This document shows, piece by piece, positions 39,014 through 50,851 of a DNA stretch of 64,000 nt (positions are counted from its first letter, which is position 1; every line of letters starts with the position of its first letter). The translations under genes were made by a program, and so were the position numbers. This DNA is from Fasciolopsis buskii (lineage: Eukaryota > Platyhelminthes > Trematoda > Plagiorchiida > Fasciolidae): the NCBI GenBank assembly GCA_008360955.1, contig LUCM01004159.1, forward strand, positions 1 to 64,000. The letters run 5' to 3'. The notes under the pieces are model-generated. The model saw only the letters and a program-made list of their open reading frames with translations. It ran no database searches and was not told the DNA's origin.

Positions 39014-39393
39014 CTGCACTAATTCATCTAGCGCTGAAGTGAGTCGTGTTCGGCTTTTGACGGAAATTTCATTTTCTTCGTCATTCTCATCATCGTCGTC
39101 AGGATCGTTATCGTCGTCGTTCTCATCCTGATCACCAGCAGCAACAACCGAATTAGATCCGGATGTCCCGGTTTCCGAACGACTGCCATCTGCGTGTTTC
39201 TTTGGAATGTCAAGATGAACTAGTCGCGTGCGATTCTCCGGACAATGCTCGCACAAGTTGACCAACAAACATAAAGCTAACACGAGTAGATCGAACCGCT
39301 TGTTATCTGGCAGTCTCTGGGGTAGACCCAACAAACATTGGAGAATGGTTTCCAGCAATCCCGGGCAACCGCCTAGGCGATCGCTTGCAAATT
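39014..39393 (-). CDS. WAPL: WAPL exon with conserved hydrophobic helices and an acidic insert
   Basis: The acceptor TATCTTTCAG ends at 39394. The exon completes a Glu codon (SHN|E) and reads FASDRLGGCPGLLETILQC, PQRLPDNKRFDLLVLALC and LLVNLCEHCPENRTRLVHLD. This matches the WAPL segment whose vertebrate form contains LPQEQRFDI and GLLINLVEYS. It then diverges into a Ser/Gly then Asp/Glu-rich insert (DENDDDNDPDDDDENDEENE) before ALDELVQ and donor GTAATT. The exon is 380 bases and ends in phase 0. Confidence 0.93.
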
Positions 39394-39917
39394 CTGAAAG
39401 ATATTAATTAGATTTGAGTTAGTTCTATCACGCGACCCTAGGATAAAGGACAATGTGAAGATCACGGACTGGTGTTGCGAGCAAAAAGAATGAAAGACAT
39501 CCAAAGGAAATTAAATGAACGGAATGCTTTGGACCAAAAAATGGGGTTGTGAGACCATGCCATTTAATTTAGTGGAAAGGCTAATGGTAAATATCCCGTC
39601 CAAGAAACCCCCGATCGTGAATAAGTCGACTGAATTAACATCCAGTCCTTATCGCGCCCAAGTGGGTCTCTTTGGAAACGTGGAATATATGCCACGCATG
39701 AAGGACCAAGAATGCACATCCAACCACAGGGAAAGACGCCCCTTGATCTGCCTCCAACAACTGACTGATCAGAAGATCCGAGCAACGATGTAAACGTTTA
39801 ACGGGGTTGAAGTGAGAAACATTATCTTGAAAAAGTGAAGTGTGATATGCATGATGCGTAAAGCGAAGAAATGAAAAAAATGAGATAATGCAATACATTT
39901 TGGGGCTAGTAACTCAC
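39394..39917 (-). other. WAPL intron, no other feature seen
   Basis: This 524-base intron has donor GTGAGT at 39917 and acceptor TTTCAG at 39394. Confidence 0.75.
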
Positions 39918-40263
39918 CGTTGTGGGACACATTTACAAGGAACCGGAATATGCCTAGCACACAGTCGACGAGAATAGACTGATCGTTTGGCGTTGACTGG
40001 GATCCCAATGGTGAGCTGCAACTGACTGTAGTTGTGCTGGTAGTGAGGTTCGAGCCCGTTTTTGTTAAGGGAATTTTGCTTGCGATGCTTGAGGTGAGTT
40101 GTGAGGAAACGAATGGGGGGCTGGACGCGAGGGATGTCGGGAGGATTGGTTGTTTTGGTAGATGCGAAGCACAGAGGCGTACACAACGCAGTAAACGATT
40201 CACTAGTAGTCGGTCCCGATACCGAACCAAATAAGTTTGGTTATCTGAGTTCATGTAGGTCAT
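39918..40263 (-). CDS. WAPL: WAPL exon
   Basis: The acceptor AACACATCCAG precedes 40263. The product begins MTYMNSDNQTYLVRYRDRLL, matching the WAPL segment around NPENQSYLIAYKD. It goes through RLLRCVRLCASHLP and a Ser/Thr-rich linker to ILVDCVLGIFRFLVNVSHN, which matches the vertebrate IIGVLLNLTND helix. The donor GTGAGT leaves one base of the next Glu codon. The Ser/Thr-rich loop is about the same position as the vertebrate linker but differs in sequence. Confidence 0.93.
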
Positions 40264-40539
40264 CTGGATGTGTTGGAAACAAGGAAATACAAACACAAAG
40301 TAATCTATTATATTTTTGGCACAGAAGCAGATCATACAGTGTCATCGCTCTGACTGACCGTTTAGCGTACAAAACAATTTACACACGAAGCGGCATGGAA
40401 GATAAGCGAAAGGCAACTTCAAAAAACTACCATCGGGGCCTGTTTCGAACTGCGTCATGGTTCAAATGGGTTCTGCGGACCCCATCTCTATATGACAGGT
40501 ACTAAAACATAAACATACCTTTCGAAAGCACAAGGTTTG

Positions 40540-40800
40540 TCTTTCTTCAGCTGGACGCGGCATTCAACCCAGTCCAAATAAACCTCTTTCGATCGCTGTT
40601 TAGGAACAGCCGAAGCCGAGCTCGGGCGGCTATCGGCGATCCTCCATCCGAATTCATCGTAGGAAGTGGTGTTCCTCAGGAAGGTCCTATCTTATCTCAC
40701 CAAACATGTAACGAAAATGATCATAGAAATCGGTCTACCATCATGTGACAACAATGGCACTGATATTTGCTCGGAAGGTATAAAGCCTGAATTAAAAAGG
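40540..40800 (+). mobile_element. short family C retrotransposon fragment
   Basis: RT palm pieces lie in two frames: LDAAFNPVQINLFRSLFRNS with SEFIVGSGVPQEGPILS, then MIIEIGLPSCDNNGTDICSE. These line up with the 8997-9245 relic (LFRSLYSNSR, then NTDICSNN) and lack everything outside the palm. Confidence 0.75.
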
Positions 40801-42118
40801 ATTCGTCGCCAATGCATGCAAGAGCGGTATAAACTAACGAACCATAAGAATCATAGCATGACAAGTCCCATATTTAACCATGTATTGATGGCTTCGGTTT
40901 TGAACGGGAATACGCTTTTGGATAAGAAAACTTCAAAAGTGAACCGTAATACACAAAAAACACGAAACTTTACTATGAAATATTTTAGACCTCCAAAATT
41001 GACCCTATCAAGTGCCGTTAAATTCTACTCCATAATGTGCATGCAATTCCTGGCGTAATCTCCCAGGAGTCCAAACCACATCTTGGTCCATACTATTTCG
41101 TCACTTTAGTATCGTCACGAGCACAAGTGCTTTCTGTCAGACCCTGGAATCTTCGTAAAATGGGCCAACCAGAATCCTGCAGGGATTTTCGACTGCATTC
41201 TGCGATATCTTTATGAGAGCCGATCTGTCAATATGCTCCAATAATTCCAAGCATCTTGACGTATGTAAGGATCATCATTATCGTAAAGCGTTAAACAGCA
41301 GGGCGAGCTCCACTGGATACCCGCTTTCTCCCAAATTTACATACTGTTTTAAGGAAGAACGAATATATAATGCGGTAATGTAGTGGACCTGCCGAGACGG
41401 AAAAATAAAGCAATGTCACCATACTACCGAACCGTACACACGCACTTTTCTCATTCATTCTGACTCGACCGAAAGTGACAACACGACCGTCACCGTTCAC
41501 GGTCCGCTACCATATACCATGGCGTCCTCAGCCAGCTGGCTGACAGGTCTTTTGAACCCCAACCACTTGGAAGTGAGGCAACCACTTCACCTAGGCTCGC
41601 TGTGCATTTTTTCTTATTCGACGCTGCCACATCATCTGTTAAGTTCCAAGTGGCTTCTTAGGCTCCGTAGGGGAAAAGTAAAATAGCCCAAAGTACGGTG
41701 AACGTGGCAGCCAGGTAGCAAACAAACAAAAAAACTTAAGCTACATCTGCCGTGATATTGTACACTTTGAAACTGCAGTTAACAGTAAATTATTAACGTC
41801 CGATTTGTTGGCGTGTTTAGTCGTTCCAATCTTAACAACACCACACAATCCTACAACGGAGTTGAAAACACTGCATGCGCACTATCAGCTTATCAAGTGC
41901 TTCGGTACAACGTTACTCTGAAATCATAAATCTTGAACAAACGGGCTCTGGATTATGAGCACTACCTCATAGAACAATCCACTCGAAAGTAATAAACAAA
42001 GCATGAAATGATAAACAAACTTAGGAATCAATAGAGTAAATAATAAGTTGAGGAAAAAAACAGATTTTCAATACAAAAAGCCGTTCTCCGCAGCACTGGG
42101 CCTGTTCCAAACGTCGGT

Positions 42119-43831
42119 TTGCCGCCTGCCGCCCATCCACTTCGAGTCAATGGCAGATCCAAGGCGACCACCACATCGCTATTGGCTACAAATAGAGGAA
42201 CTGCCTGCAGGACTCTCGGTAGTACTGGAGAATTCCCCTCCATCCCAATCACGCGTTAGTTTGTACTAACCTGTTTATATGCCTTGCTGACCTCTCAAAA
42301 TGCACGTTGCAGTGTCGGTTAGATTGCGACAAGCTATCTGATCCCAATCACCGATCAATCTTTCGAAGCGCACTGGCTGAAAAGCTAGAATTTCCCACAC
42401 CTCAAAGCATCAATGTGCATTGGTCGCTTATCAAGAATGGATTGCATTCTGCTTCGTAAGTTCCAACCTGACCCGTCGCGTTGTGACAACCTGGATTTCT
42501 GCTGAGACTCCGCGTCTTCTTGACGCACGCCAGTCCATCCCATCTGGTAGCAGGTACAGTGAAGCACGGCTCGTAACGAGAGGTGAACTCCGTGCAAGCT
42601 TGTGTACGGATCGCGAGATCTGGTGGTCTCGACGCGCTTTGGAGATGGAACGTGCTGCCGCCATGGGCAATTCTCGCAAGTTGTCTCACGTTACCCGAGC
42701 TATCGATAAGAAAGCATTAGGTGTGAGCAAAACAATCTGTGAAGAAAACGGTTCGCCTGTCCACAAACTGCAGCGCCGTGTTATACGATGGGAAGAGCAT
42801 TTTCATGGACAATTTGGCGGACCACCATCAGTCGTCCAAGCCAATCCCCGCAGCGATTCCGGCAACGTCCACTTGTCCAGGCGCTAAACGATCAACCAAC
42901 TGAGGCAAGATCTCATGGGAAATTCCGAGCTTTGGAACGTCATAAAGTGCCGGGGGTCGCGTTTTGATAGGGCTTTCCCCAAGCTCTGTTTTTAAAAGAT
43001 GAAGGAATGGAAAAGGTCAGAGAACTTCCAATTTTTTTCGGCGAGGTTAGTACTCCGAGAAACTCCCTCCTCTTAGGAAGAGTCGATTGTTGTCTCCCAT
43101 CTCCAAAAAGGGCTTTGCGCAGTCACTGCACTAATCATTGGGGTTATTTCAGCCCAAGTCCCGAATAGCGTCAAAGCTGAATTTCGTCAACTAGTCTTCG
43201 CGCGTTGTGCAACACTTCGTGAAGAGCCAAACTGGCGAGGAAACAGGCTCGCGCTTTCGCGCTCGGTCGTACTCGATCAAGGTATTCACCCTCCGACGAG
43301 ATTTTCAGAGGTACCGTTTCAACTTTCAAAGAGCCAATGATCATAGTGTTCTTGGAACATTCGCACAGCCTTTGATTTCTGTTGATAGAATTTGCACATG
43401 ACCACTGGTTTGTTTGAAAATCTGTATACCTGATGAAGGCATGCCTCAGCCTCAAAGAGTTCTATCTTGTTACCTCAGGTCGAGTTTAGGTCTTTGGTGC
43501 AACTTTCGTCACTCTTTCGTCGTCTCCGGTGGCAGAACCGCTAAAGCTGCCCTATATCTCTATTTCTTTCCAATCGAGAACGCTTTATGCTGGCCTTTTA
43601 GACGGTGGAATTAAACCCTCTCAGGGATAGAGTCTCATGGTAGAGTATGCCGGTGATTATCGCCGTGCTGAGTGACGATGCCGCAGGCAAGTTTCAACGC
43701 GCGTTGAACCACAATGTCCATTAGAGTGACTCTAGTACGGGTATGGTGCTTTCACTTTCAAATGTAAAGAACTACTTAAGGGCTTGGCAGAGCCTGTGCC
43801 TGAACTCATTGTCTGCGATGAGCGGTTGAGA
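42119..43831 (+). mobile_element. second family A copy, right part with many single-base insertions
   Basis: It matches 21297-22950. The first 690 bases or so (to about 42810) look identical to the other copy, including the linker frame (DREIWWSRRALEMERAAAMG). From there on, single-base insertions appear every few tens of bases, mostly lengthening short runs. The end at about 43831 breaks off abruptly from the family A sequence. The sharp change from perfect to noisy suggests a change of read type in the assembly rather than decay. Confidence 0.85.
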
Positions 43832-43944
43832 AGGTGGACCTACGCCGGTGGAGAAAGATAAGATGACGCTGCAGCGAACATAAGCAACACATTTTAACTG
43901 TTGGAAATGTACTTTTTCTATCATATTTTTTGCTCGATCAACAT

Positions 43945-45276
43945 CTACACACATATCCCATGTCTCGCAATCATATAACTGAACTGAAACGCACTGCAGC
44001 ACAGTTTACACGACCTTTCAACTTTCAGTGAAAATATCACGTCCCACGCCACAAGTGCTTCAGTCCAAGCGTAAAGTCTGCTCCAGCTTTCGATATAACG
44101 CGCGTTTACCTCCACTCCCGGGGAAAACCATCGCTCGACAAGCAGCTAACCAAGGTAGGCTGAACAGCCTACAATCGTTATTTCTCTCTCCATCCAGTAT
44201 CAAGTTCGGCGCTGCTGTCGTCCAGTCCTGTAACAGCACTTTGCACTTTGAAGGTGCAGCCATCATTTGTGTTAATCTAAGTCACCACAGCTTTCTTCTC
44301 CATTTGCCAGTTCATCGCCTACATCTTAGAGACTTCCTGAAGCATCTTCCATCACCTCATCCATGACCAGAAGTTGAAACCAGTAAGGGAGAGATAAGAC
44401 ACCTTGTCGAACGCCACTAGTCGTCTCGAATTGAACTTGATAGTTCATCTGTATATACCCTAACGCAGACCATAGGTAATATTCGAGTACAATGCGCACC
44501 AACAGGTTTACGAATCGTCGTTGCATACCCTCTGGTACAGAGCACTGAATAGTGCCGGTCGATCCACGGAGTCGAAAGTTCACCTTATCAATGTCGGGAA
44601 GACTACGGATCGTAGGGCGGCGGTCGTGTGGTGGCCGTTTCGGGTATCTGTTCGGAGAGTGAATTCTTGTCGAATCAACCTCGACCTGGACAAAATCCGG
44701 CCGTGCAGTTCGCGGATTTACTCTCGCGAATCTGGTGTCGAAACGGCCAGTAATAGCGAAGCAAACACCTTAGTAAAACTATCGGAAGTTCTAACAAATC
44801 TCACAATGATGCTGCAGTCACTCCGGTGCCTCCTGCTTCATTAGTTTTCCATCAGGAAGCAAGCCTATTGGAGAAGCTGAGTCCCCATGATTTTCGCATA
44901 CGTTGACTTTTGTTGTCGGTCAAGATTGCTCGAACAATAAACAGTGTTACTTCCAGAAAAAGCGGAAGTGAAAACTGAGAGTCGAAGCTGATGTCCATCC
45001 ACATTAATATCATTTATGCCACCGGAACAAATCTGCCACTTGTGCACAGCACATGAAGAAAAAACACTGGTAGAGGAGCACCGGTGCGTAAGCGAGAATA
45101 GAAAATCCCGAGAGTGGTCTAATGAACACCATGGCCCAGATTAGCGCCCTGTTCAGATTGCGTCTCGAATATGGTCAGTCCGAATGTTCGGACCTTCAAA
45201 AAACCATCAATTAAATTGCCAGTACAGAAGCCCAGTTGCTGGATCAGTGCAAACTTAACTTTAGTAGTTTTATTAC
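43945..45276 (-). repeat. noisy duplicate of the sequence right of the gap
   Basis: This stretch repeats 45315-46590, including non-element flanking sequence, up to the last bases before the Ns (GATCAGTGCAAACTTAA then TTTTATTAC). It carries frequent one-base insertions. I take it as an uncorrected long-read copy of the same locus, so it should not be counted as a separate element. Confidence 0.85.
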
Positions 45277-45301
45277 NNNNNNNNNNNNNNNNNNNNNNNN
45301 N
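45277..45301. other. assembly gap (25 N)
   Basis: There are twenty-five N bases between two versions of the same intron sequence. Confidence 1.
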
Positions 45302-46170
45302 TCAATCATATGCTGATAACATCTACACACATACTCCATGTCTCGCAATCATATAACTGAACTGAACGCACTGCAGCACAGTTTACACGACCTTTCAACT
45401 TCAGTGAAATATCACGCCCACGCCACAAGTGCTTCAGTCCAGCGTAAGCTGCTCCAGCCTTCGATATACGCGCGTTTACCTCCACTCCCGGGAAACCATC
45501 GCTCGACAAGCAGCTACCAAGGTAGGTGAAACAGCCTACAATCGTTATTTCCTCTCCATCCAGTATCAAGTTCGGCGCTGCTGTCGTCCAGTCCTGTAAC
45601 AGCACTTTGCACTTTGAAGGTGCAGCATCATTTGTGTAATCTAAGTCACACAGCTTCTCTCCATTTGCCAGTTCATCGCCTACATCTTAGAGACTTCCTG
45701 AAGCATCTTCCATCACCTCATCCATGACGAAGTTGAACAGTAAGGGAGAGATAAGACACCCTTGTCGAACGCCACTAGTCGTCTCGAATGAACTTGATAG
45801 TTCACTGTATACCCTAACGCGACCATAGGTATACGAGTACAATGCGCACAACAGGTTTACGAACTTCGTTGGCATATCCTTCTGGTGGAGAGCACTGAAT
45901 AGTGCTGGTCGATTCGCGGAGTCGAAAGCACCTTTCAAATCGGGAAAGACTACAATCGTAGGGCGGCGGTGCGTGTGGCGCGTTTCGGGTATCTGTCGGA
46001 GAGTGAATATCTTGTCGAATCAACCTCGACCTGGACAAAATCCGGCCTGCAGTTCGCGGATATTACTCTCGCGAATCGGTGTCAAACGGCGCAGTATTAT
46101 CGAAGCTAACACCTTAGTAACTATCGGAATCTAACCAATCTCACAATGATTGCTGCAGTCACTCCGTGTG
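45302..46170 (-). mobile_element. family B element, minus strand, 5'- and 3'-truncated
   Basis: On the minus strand the RT starts at about 46160 (NDCSNHCEIG then stop). It continues with the palm (45938-45687, KGAFDSANRPALFSALHQKD, FETTSGVRQGCLISPLLFN) and the post-RT region (45605-45306, LDGEEITIVGCFTYLGSCLS, RISKAGAAYAGLKHLWRGRD, VQLYDCETWSMCVD). It keeps Tyr in VQLYDCETW, where the plus-strand copies have a stop. It shares the stop after GSL and the RT-core deletion. The left end meets the gap. Confidence 0.85.
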
Positions 46171-46679
46171 CCCTCCTGCTTCATAGTTTTCCATTCAGGA
46201 AGCAAAGCTTATTGGAGAAGCTGGTCCCATGATTTTCGCATCGTTGACTTTTGTTGTCGGTCAAATGCTCGAACAATAAACATGGTTTCTTCCAGAAAAG
46301 CGGAAAGCTGAAACTGAAGTCGAAGCTATGTCCATCTCACATTAAATCATTTATGCCACCGGAACATCTCCACTTGTGCACAGCACATGAGAAAAAACAC
46401 TGTAGAGGAGCAACCGGTGCGTAAGCAGAATAGAAAATCCGAGAGTGGTATAATGAACACCATGGCCAGATAGCGCCTGTTCATGCCGTCTCGAATATGG
46501 TCAGTCGAATGTTCGACTCAAAAACCATCAATTAATATTTCCAGTACAGAACCCAGTTGCTGGATCAGTGCAAACTTAAACTTTTAGATTTTATTACCGC
46601 TTTTTATCAGGAAAATTAAGTTGATTTTATATTTTAATATGGAACGTAGAAAAATACTAAAACGAGTCGGGTGACTTAC
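46171..46679 (-). other. intron sequence beside the family B copy
   Basis: No element motif is recognised. Most of it is repeated in noisy form left of the gap, so it is a useful unique anchor for reassembling the intron. Confidence 0.5.
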
Positions 46680-46967
46680 GTTTTCCAGTAGTTTCGTGTA
46701 ATGACAAACACGACGAAGCTTATCCAGAGCAAAACTGTCTAATCCGGTTGGGTTTGTAGAGTAACGCCAGACAGATTTGGGACGACGAAATCGACGGCCT
46801 CGATCGTCCTCTTGTTCTGGATCCAGATCCGCCAGATAATCTACGGCATCCGCTGCAGCATCGGCTACACGATCCAATCCGCCGCCATGACGCAGTTCAG
46901 CCTTAAACCAGTCCGCAGCTTTCCTGGTTCCCAGATTTAAAATAGATTCCAACACGAGATCCGCCGC
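46680..46967 (-). CDS. WAPL: WAPL exon
   Basis: The acceptor TGTTCATCCTAG precedes 46967 and the donor GTAAGT begins at 46679. The 96 codons, in phase 0 at both ends, begin AADLVLESILNLGTRKAADW and continue FKAELRHGGGLDRVADAA. This matches the vertebrate WAPL run AMETLLSL, DWFKEELR, GGLDHIVD. The rest (DPEQEDDRGRRFRRPKSVW, then LDKLRRVCHYTKLLEN) corresponds to the WGAERCLRVLESV helix. The Arg-rich stretch in the middle is a lineage insert. Confidence 0.94.
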
Positions 46968-47539
46968 CTAGGATGAACAGACAAACGAGGGAAAGTGAGT
47001 TTGTCTTATCAAAAAGTACTATATTTGACGTAGGTTGTTCACATTAAGGTGGTTCAACAAAATGGTTCAGGAAGCTACGTACATGTTTAAATACGGAGGA
47101 TGTCGGGCACTCATACCCGAAAATAGTATTCGCAGAAACGCGCAAATCAAGTGACTAAGGGTGTCCATTACTTCAGGGTTAAGGATATATGAATTTTTCT
47201 GCACTCGGTTTTAGACGAGAATTCAGTTATATTTCAAAAACAAGTGACAGCGTTGTCGGCATGGAATGCACTTGATCAACGTTCAGGATACCGTGGGAAA
47301 CGTTTCTAGGAGCAGGTGATCCTAGATATATGAATAGTCCGTTGAATGCATTCCCAAACGGAGAACTCTGTTACAGACTCTTCGAAAATTACGGTGATAA
47401 TAATTCACTAAGGAGTTCAGTAATTTGGATTGCCATTGTTGAAGCCTTCAGGATCATGATTACTGGTTGTCCCCAGTAGTCAAGTGGTCATCTGTGGAAA
47501 CGACATGAAAGCGAAAGGCAGATACCATGACGGACAAGC

Positions 47540-50415
47540 ACAGGAAAAACAGGACCGTGCTGAAAATTGCATCGAGCGAGGTGGGTAGTGATAGGCGTGC
47601 TACTGCTGACAATTGGCTCTCAATTATTCAAACTATCTCTGTCTCCAACCGAATCTCTATGACCTTCCTGCCTACCCAAAGTGTCTCATTGAAAACACGC
47701 CTAACCATCCCTACGTTTCCGTGTCAAATAATCAGCTAGGTGGTTTCCAGTCTGTTAGCTCACAATTTCTCAAGCCTCGTCAGTCTCTGAATCTCGGTTC
47801 CCTCAATGTGTGCACTTTAATGAACGCTGGCCAACAGTCGCGTCTGGCTCTAACAGCGGACTCACCTGTGACTGATGTCTGTGGCTTGAGTGAAACACGA
47901 ATTAAGGATTCGAGCATAGTAATTAAACGAACTGCTCCGAAAGACTACACCTAAGACAATTCCTGCACACTTCAGGAGACGAAACACATTAAGCGCCGCA
48001 GAGCGACATAGCGATCGGTGAAGCTAGCTACCATTGACGCGATTCTGTTCAGAACTGTAGATCGTACTGGATCACGTACGTCGAGTCGAACCATGCGTTA
48101 GTTTTAGTGCGATTTTTGCGCCAGCTCTTAACGGCCATCGACGCAAGCCACAAACCCGGCTGGTCGTCGAACGTCTGTCTGATTGGGCTGTTCGCAACCG
48201 TTATGAACAGAGACTCCCCGGCGAACTAGTAACTTCGACGAGCAGCAATGGAGACGATCAGTGGGGTCAAATGAAGCAGCTGATACATTTGGCAGCAGGT
48301 TTCGCTTGTGGTGCTAGATCTAGCATTCATCAAAGACACTGGATCTCGCATGGGTTTCTGGGCCTCAAGGAGCGAAAACACCATCTTCCTAACTAGAAGA
48401 AGATGAATGAGATACGTCGACAGTTGCAGTGCCAATTGGTCATAAGCTATAGGAATGACCGTGAAAACTGGCGAATTAGGGTAGCCCAAGAGATGGAAGT
48501 AGCGGCCGCTTCAGGTAACAGTCAAAGACTGTTTAAGCTTATACGCGCCAGCGGTGGGCGGCGAATTCCGGTTAGTGAAGTCGTGTGCGATAGGAATGGA
48601 GAACTCATCCATGGTAGACAACAAAGGTTGGACCGTTGAGCCGAACACTTCAAGGATCAGTTTAGCTGGCCACACACTAACGTATTTAGGCCGACGTCTG
48701 TAGCTGCAAATCCTTTGTAGGTGTCACTTGATGCCCCAACGAAATTGCAAGTGGAGTCGAATATTCGACTTCTGAAGAGGGGAAAAGCTGCCGGTCCCGA
48801 CGACCTTCCCCCAGTTCTTTTCAAATTGGGTGGAGAGGTGCTGATGAAATCATTTACCTCCTTGCTTCGTGATATTTGGAACGAGGAGTGTATCCCGTTA
48901 TCGTGGGGTGAGTCACTGATTGCACCCATCTTCAAGAAGGGTACACGGAATGACTGCAGCAATCATTGTGAGATTGGTTAGATTCCGATAGTTACTAAGG
49001 TGTTAGCTTCGATAATACTGCGCCGTTTGACACCGATTCGCGAGAGTAATATCCGCGAACTGCAGGCCGGATTTTGTCCAGGTCGAGGTTGATTCGACAA
49101 GATATTCACTCTCCGACAGATACCCGAAACGCACCACACGCACCGCCGCCCTACGATCGTAGTCTTCCTCGACTTGAAAGGTGCTTTCGACTCCGTGGAT
49201 CGACCGGCACTATTCAGTGCTCTGTACCAGAAGGGTATGCCAACGAAGTTCGTAAACCTGTTGTGCGCATTGTACTCGTATACCTATGGTCGCGTTAGGG
49301 TATACAGTGAACTATCAAGTTCATTCGAGACGACTAGTGGCGTTCGACAAGGGTGTCTTATCTCTCCCTTACTGTTCAACTTCGTCATGGATGAGGTGAT
49401 GGAAGATGCTTCAGGAAGTCTCTAAGATGTAGGCGATGAACTGGCAAATGGAGAGAAGCTGTGTGACTTAGATTACACAAATGATGCTGCACCTTCAAAG
49501 TGCAAAGTGCTGTTACAGGACTGGACGACAGCAGCGCCGAACTTGATACTGGATGGAGAGGAAATAACGATTGTAGGCTGTTTCACCTACCTTGGTAGCT
49601 GCTTGTCGAGCGATGGTTTCCCGGGAGTGGAGGTAAACGCGCGTATATCGAAGGCTGGAGCAGCTTACGCTGGACTGAAGCACTTGTGGCGTGGGCGTGA
49701 TATTTCACTGAAGTTGAAAGGTCGTGTAAACTGTGCTGCAGTGCGTTCAGTTCAGTTATAAGATTGCGAGACATGGAGTATGCGCGTGGGAGAAATTCGT
49801 CGGCTGGAGGTTTCCCATTACCGATGTCTACGTAGCATCACTGGGATTGGAAGCAGTGACCAGGTGAATAATAGAGAGGTCATGAATCTCGTACTAGGCG
49901 CCGGCTCTCAGAATGCCTTGTTTCAGCGTGTGAAACTTAGTAGACTACGCTGGTTGGATCACATGTTGCGTATGACGAACACTCGTCTACCATATCGTGA
50001 CCTATTTTGTGTTCTTCCCGATGAATGGAAGAAGCCATGCGGAGGCCAACAGATGATGTGGCAACGCGAGATGAGAAAATGTACAGCGAACTTAGGTAAA
50101 GTAGATGTCTCACGTCTTCGTGGTTGGGGTCCGAAAGACTCGTCAACTAGCTGGCTGGAAACACTGAAGGATATGGCAGTGAACCGTGAACAGAAGCAAT
50201 TGTGTTGTTATTTTCTATCGAACCAGAATGATTGGGAAAGTAAGTCTAAACAGTAAGACTGTGTTCCGTATGTTCGCTGCAGCGGCATCTTATCTTTCCT
50301 CACTGGCGTGGGTCCATACCCCCGTTCCCTCTGGATATTCACGCTTCTAATGAAAATGTAATTCTGAAGAAAAGACAGTGGTCAGTGAGGCTTGCCCTCC
50401 TATGTAACGCTGAAC
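47540..50415 (+). mobile_element. family B element with endonuclease deletion, antisense to WAPL
   Basis: The leader and start of the endonuclease are at 47600-47950 (FLKPRQSLNLGSLNVCTL, GLSETRIKDSS). About 500 bases of endonuclease are then missing, and the copy resumes near 48029. The linker is at 48403-48639, the RT start at 48721 (IRLLKRGKAAGPDDLPPVLF), and the palm at 49174 (KGAFDSVDRPALFSALYQKG, GVRQGCLISPLLFNFVMDE). The active site reads DYTND, not YADD. The post-RT region runs 49507-50256 (LRWLDHMLRM, GWGPKDSSTSWLETLKDMA). Stops lie at 48979, 49423 and 49759. The part 48029-50221 matches 55906-58098 with constant offset 7877. Confidence 0.9.
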
Positions 50416-50460
50416 GATGATGATAATGATGACGATGATGATAATGATGATGATGATGAC
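50416..50460 (+). repeat. (GAT)n 3' tail of the family B element
   Basis: The repeat is a GAT/AAT/GAC triplet run directly after CTATGTAACGCTGAAC. RTE-clade elements commonly end in short tandem repeats instead of poly(A), and the 58296 tail is the same. Confidence 0.9.
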
Positions 50461-50851
50461 TGAAAGATATTTTGAGCACTGTTGGAATTCTCCTCAAACA
50501 ACTGCCTAGTTCAGTTAAGGCAGTAGGGCACCTCAGGGGATTCTGAGAGAATACTAGTGTTGAACCTAACACGTTTCCTTTTTCTCAACTATTTTCTTAT
50601 TTCACGAATATGATACCTTGCCCGTATAAACACACGAAAAATATAACGACGGCTGGAAGCTGTGCGACAGCAAGACTACGCACAGTGGCTGCTAAATGAT
50701 CAGCAAAAGCATCTAAGAAACCAACAAAGGTTATTAAATCGAAGTGGTATACGCTTTCCTAAGAACAAAAAATTACTCCGAGACCGTCGGTAAAAGTAAA
50801 ATAAACTCGGACAAGACAGCCAGTGATGAAAATTAGCAAGAAACTAGTTAC

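Larger units (their letters stand above)
40264..46679 (-). other. WAPL intron with families A, B and C and an assembly gap
   Basis: This 6416-base intron is bounded by GTAAGT (46679 leftward) and ATCCAG. It contains a family C scrap, a family A copy, a noisy duplicate, 25 Ns and a minus-strand family B copy. The stretch 40801-42118 shows nothing recognisable. Its real length is uncertain because of the artefacts. Confidence 0.8.
46968..50851 (-). other. WAPL intron with an antisense family B copy
   Basis: This 3884-base intron has donor GTAACT at 50851. Almost three quarters of it is the plus-strand family B element at 47540-50460. The left 570 bases show nothing recognisable. Confidence 0.8.

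Noticed and set aside
44000..45276. A separate second family B insertion left of the gap
   Set aside because: It repeats the right-hand copy together with its unique flank, with one-base insertions, so it is the same locus assembled twice.
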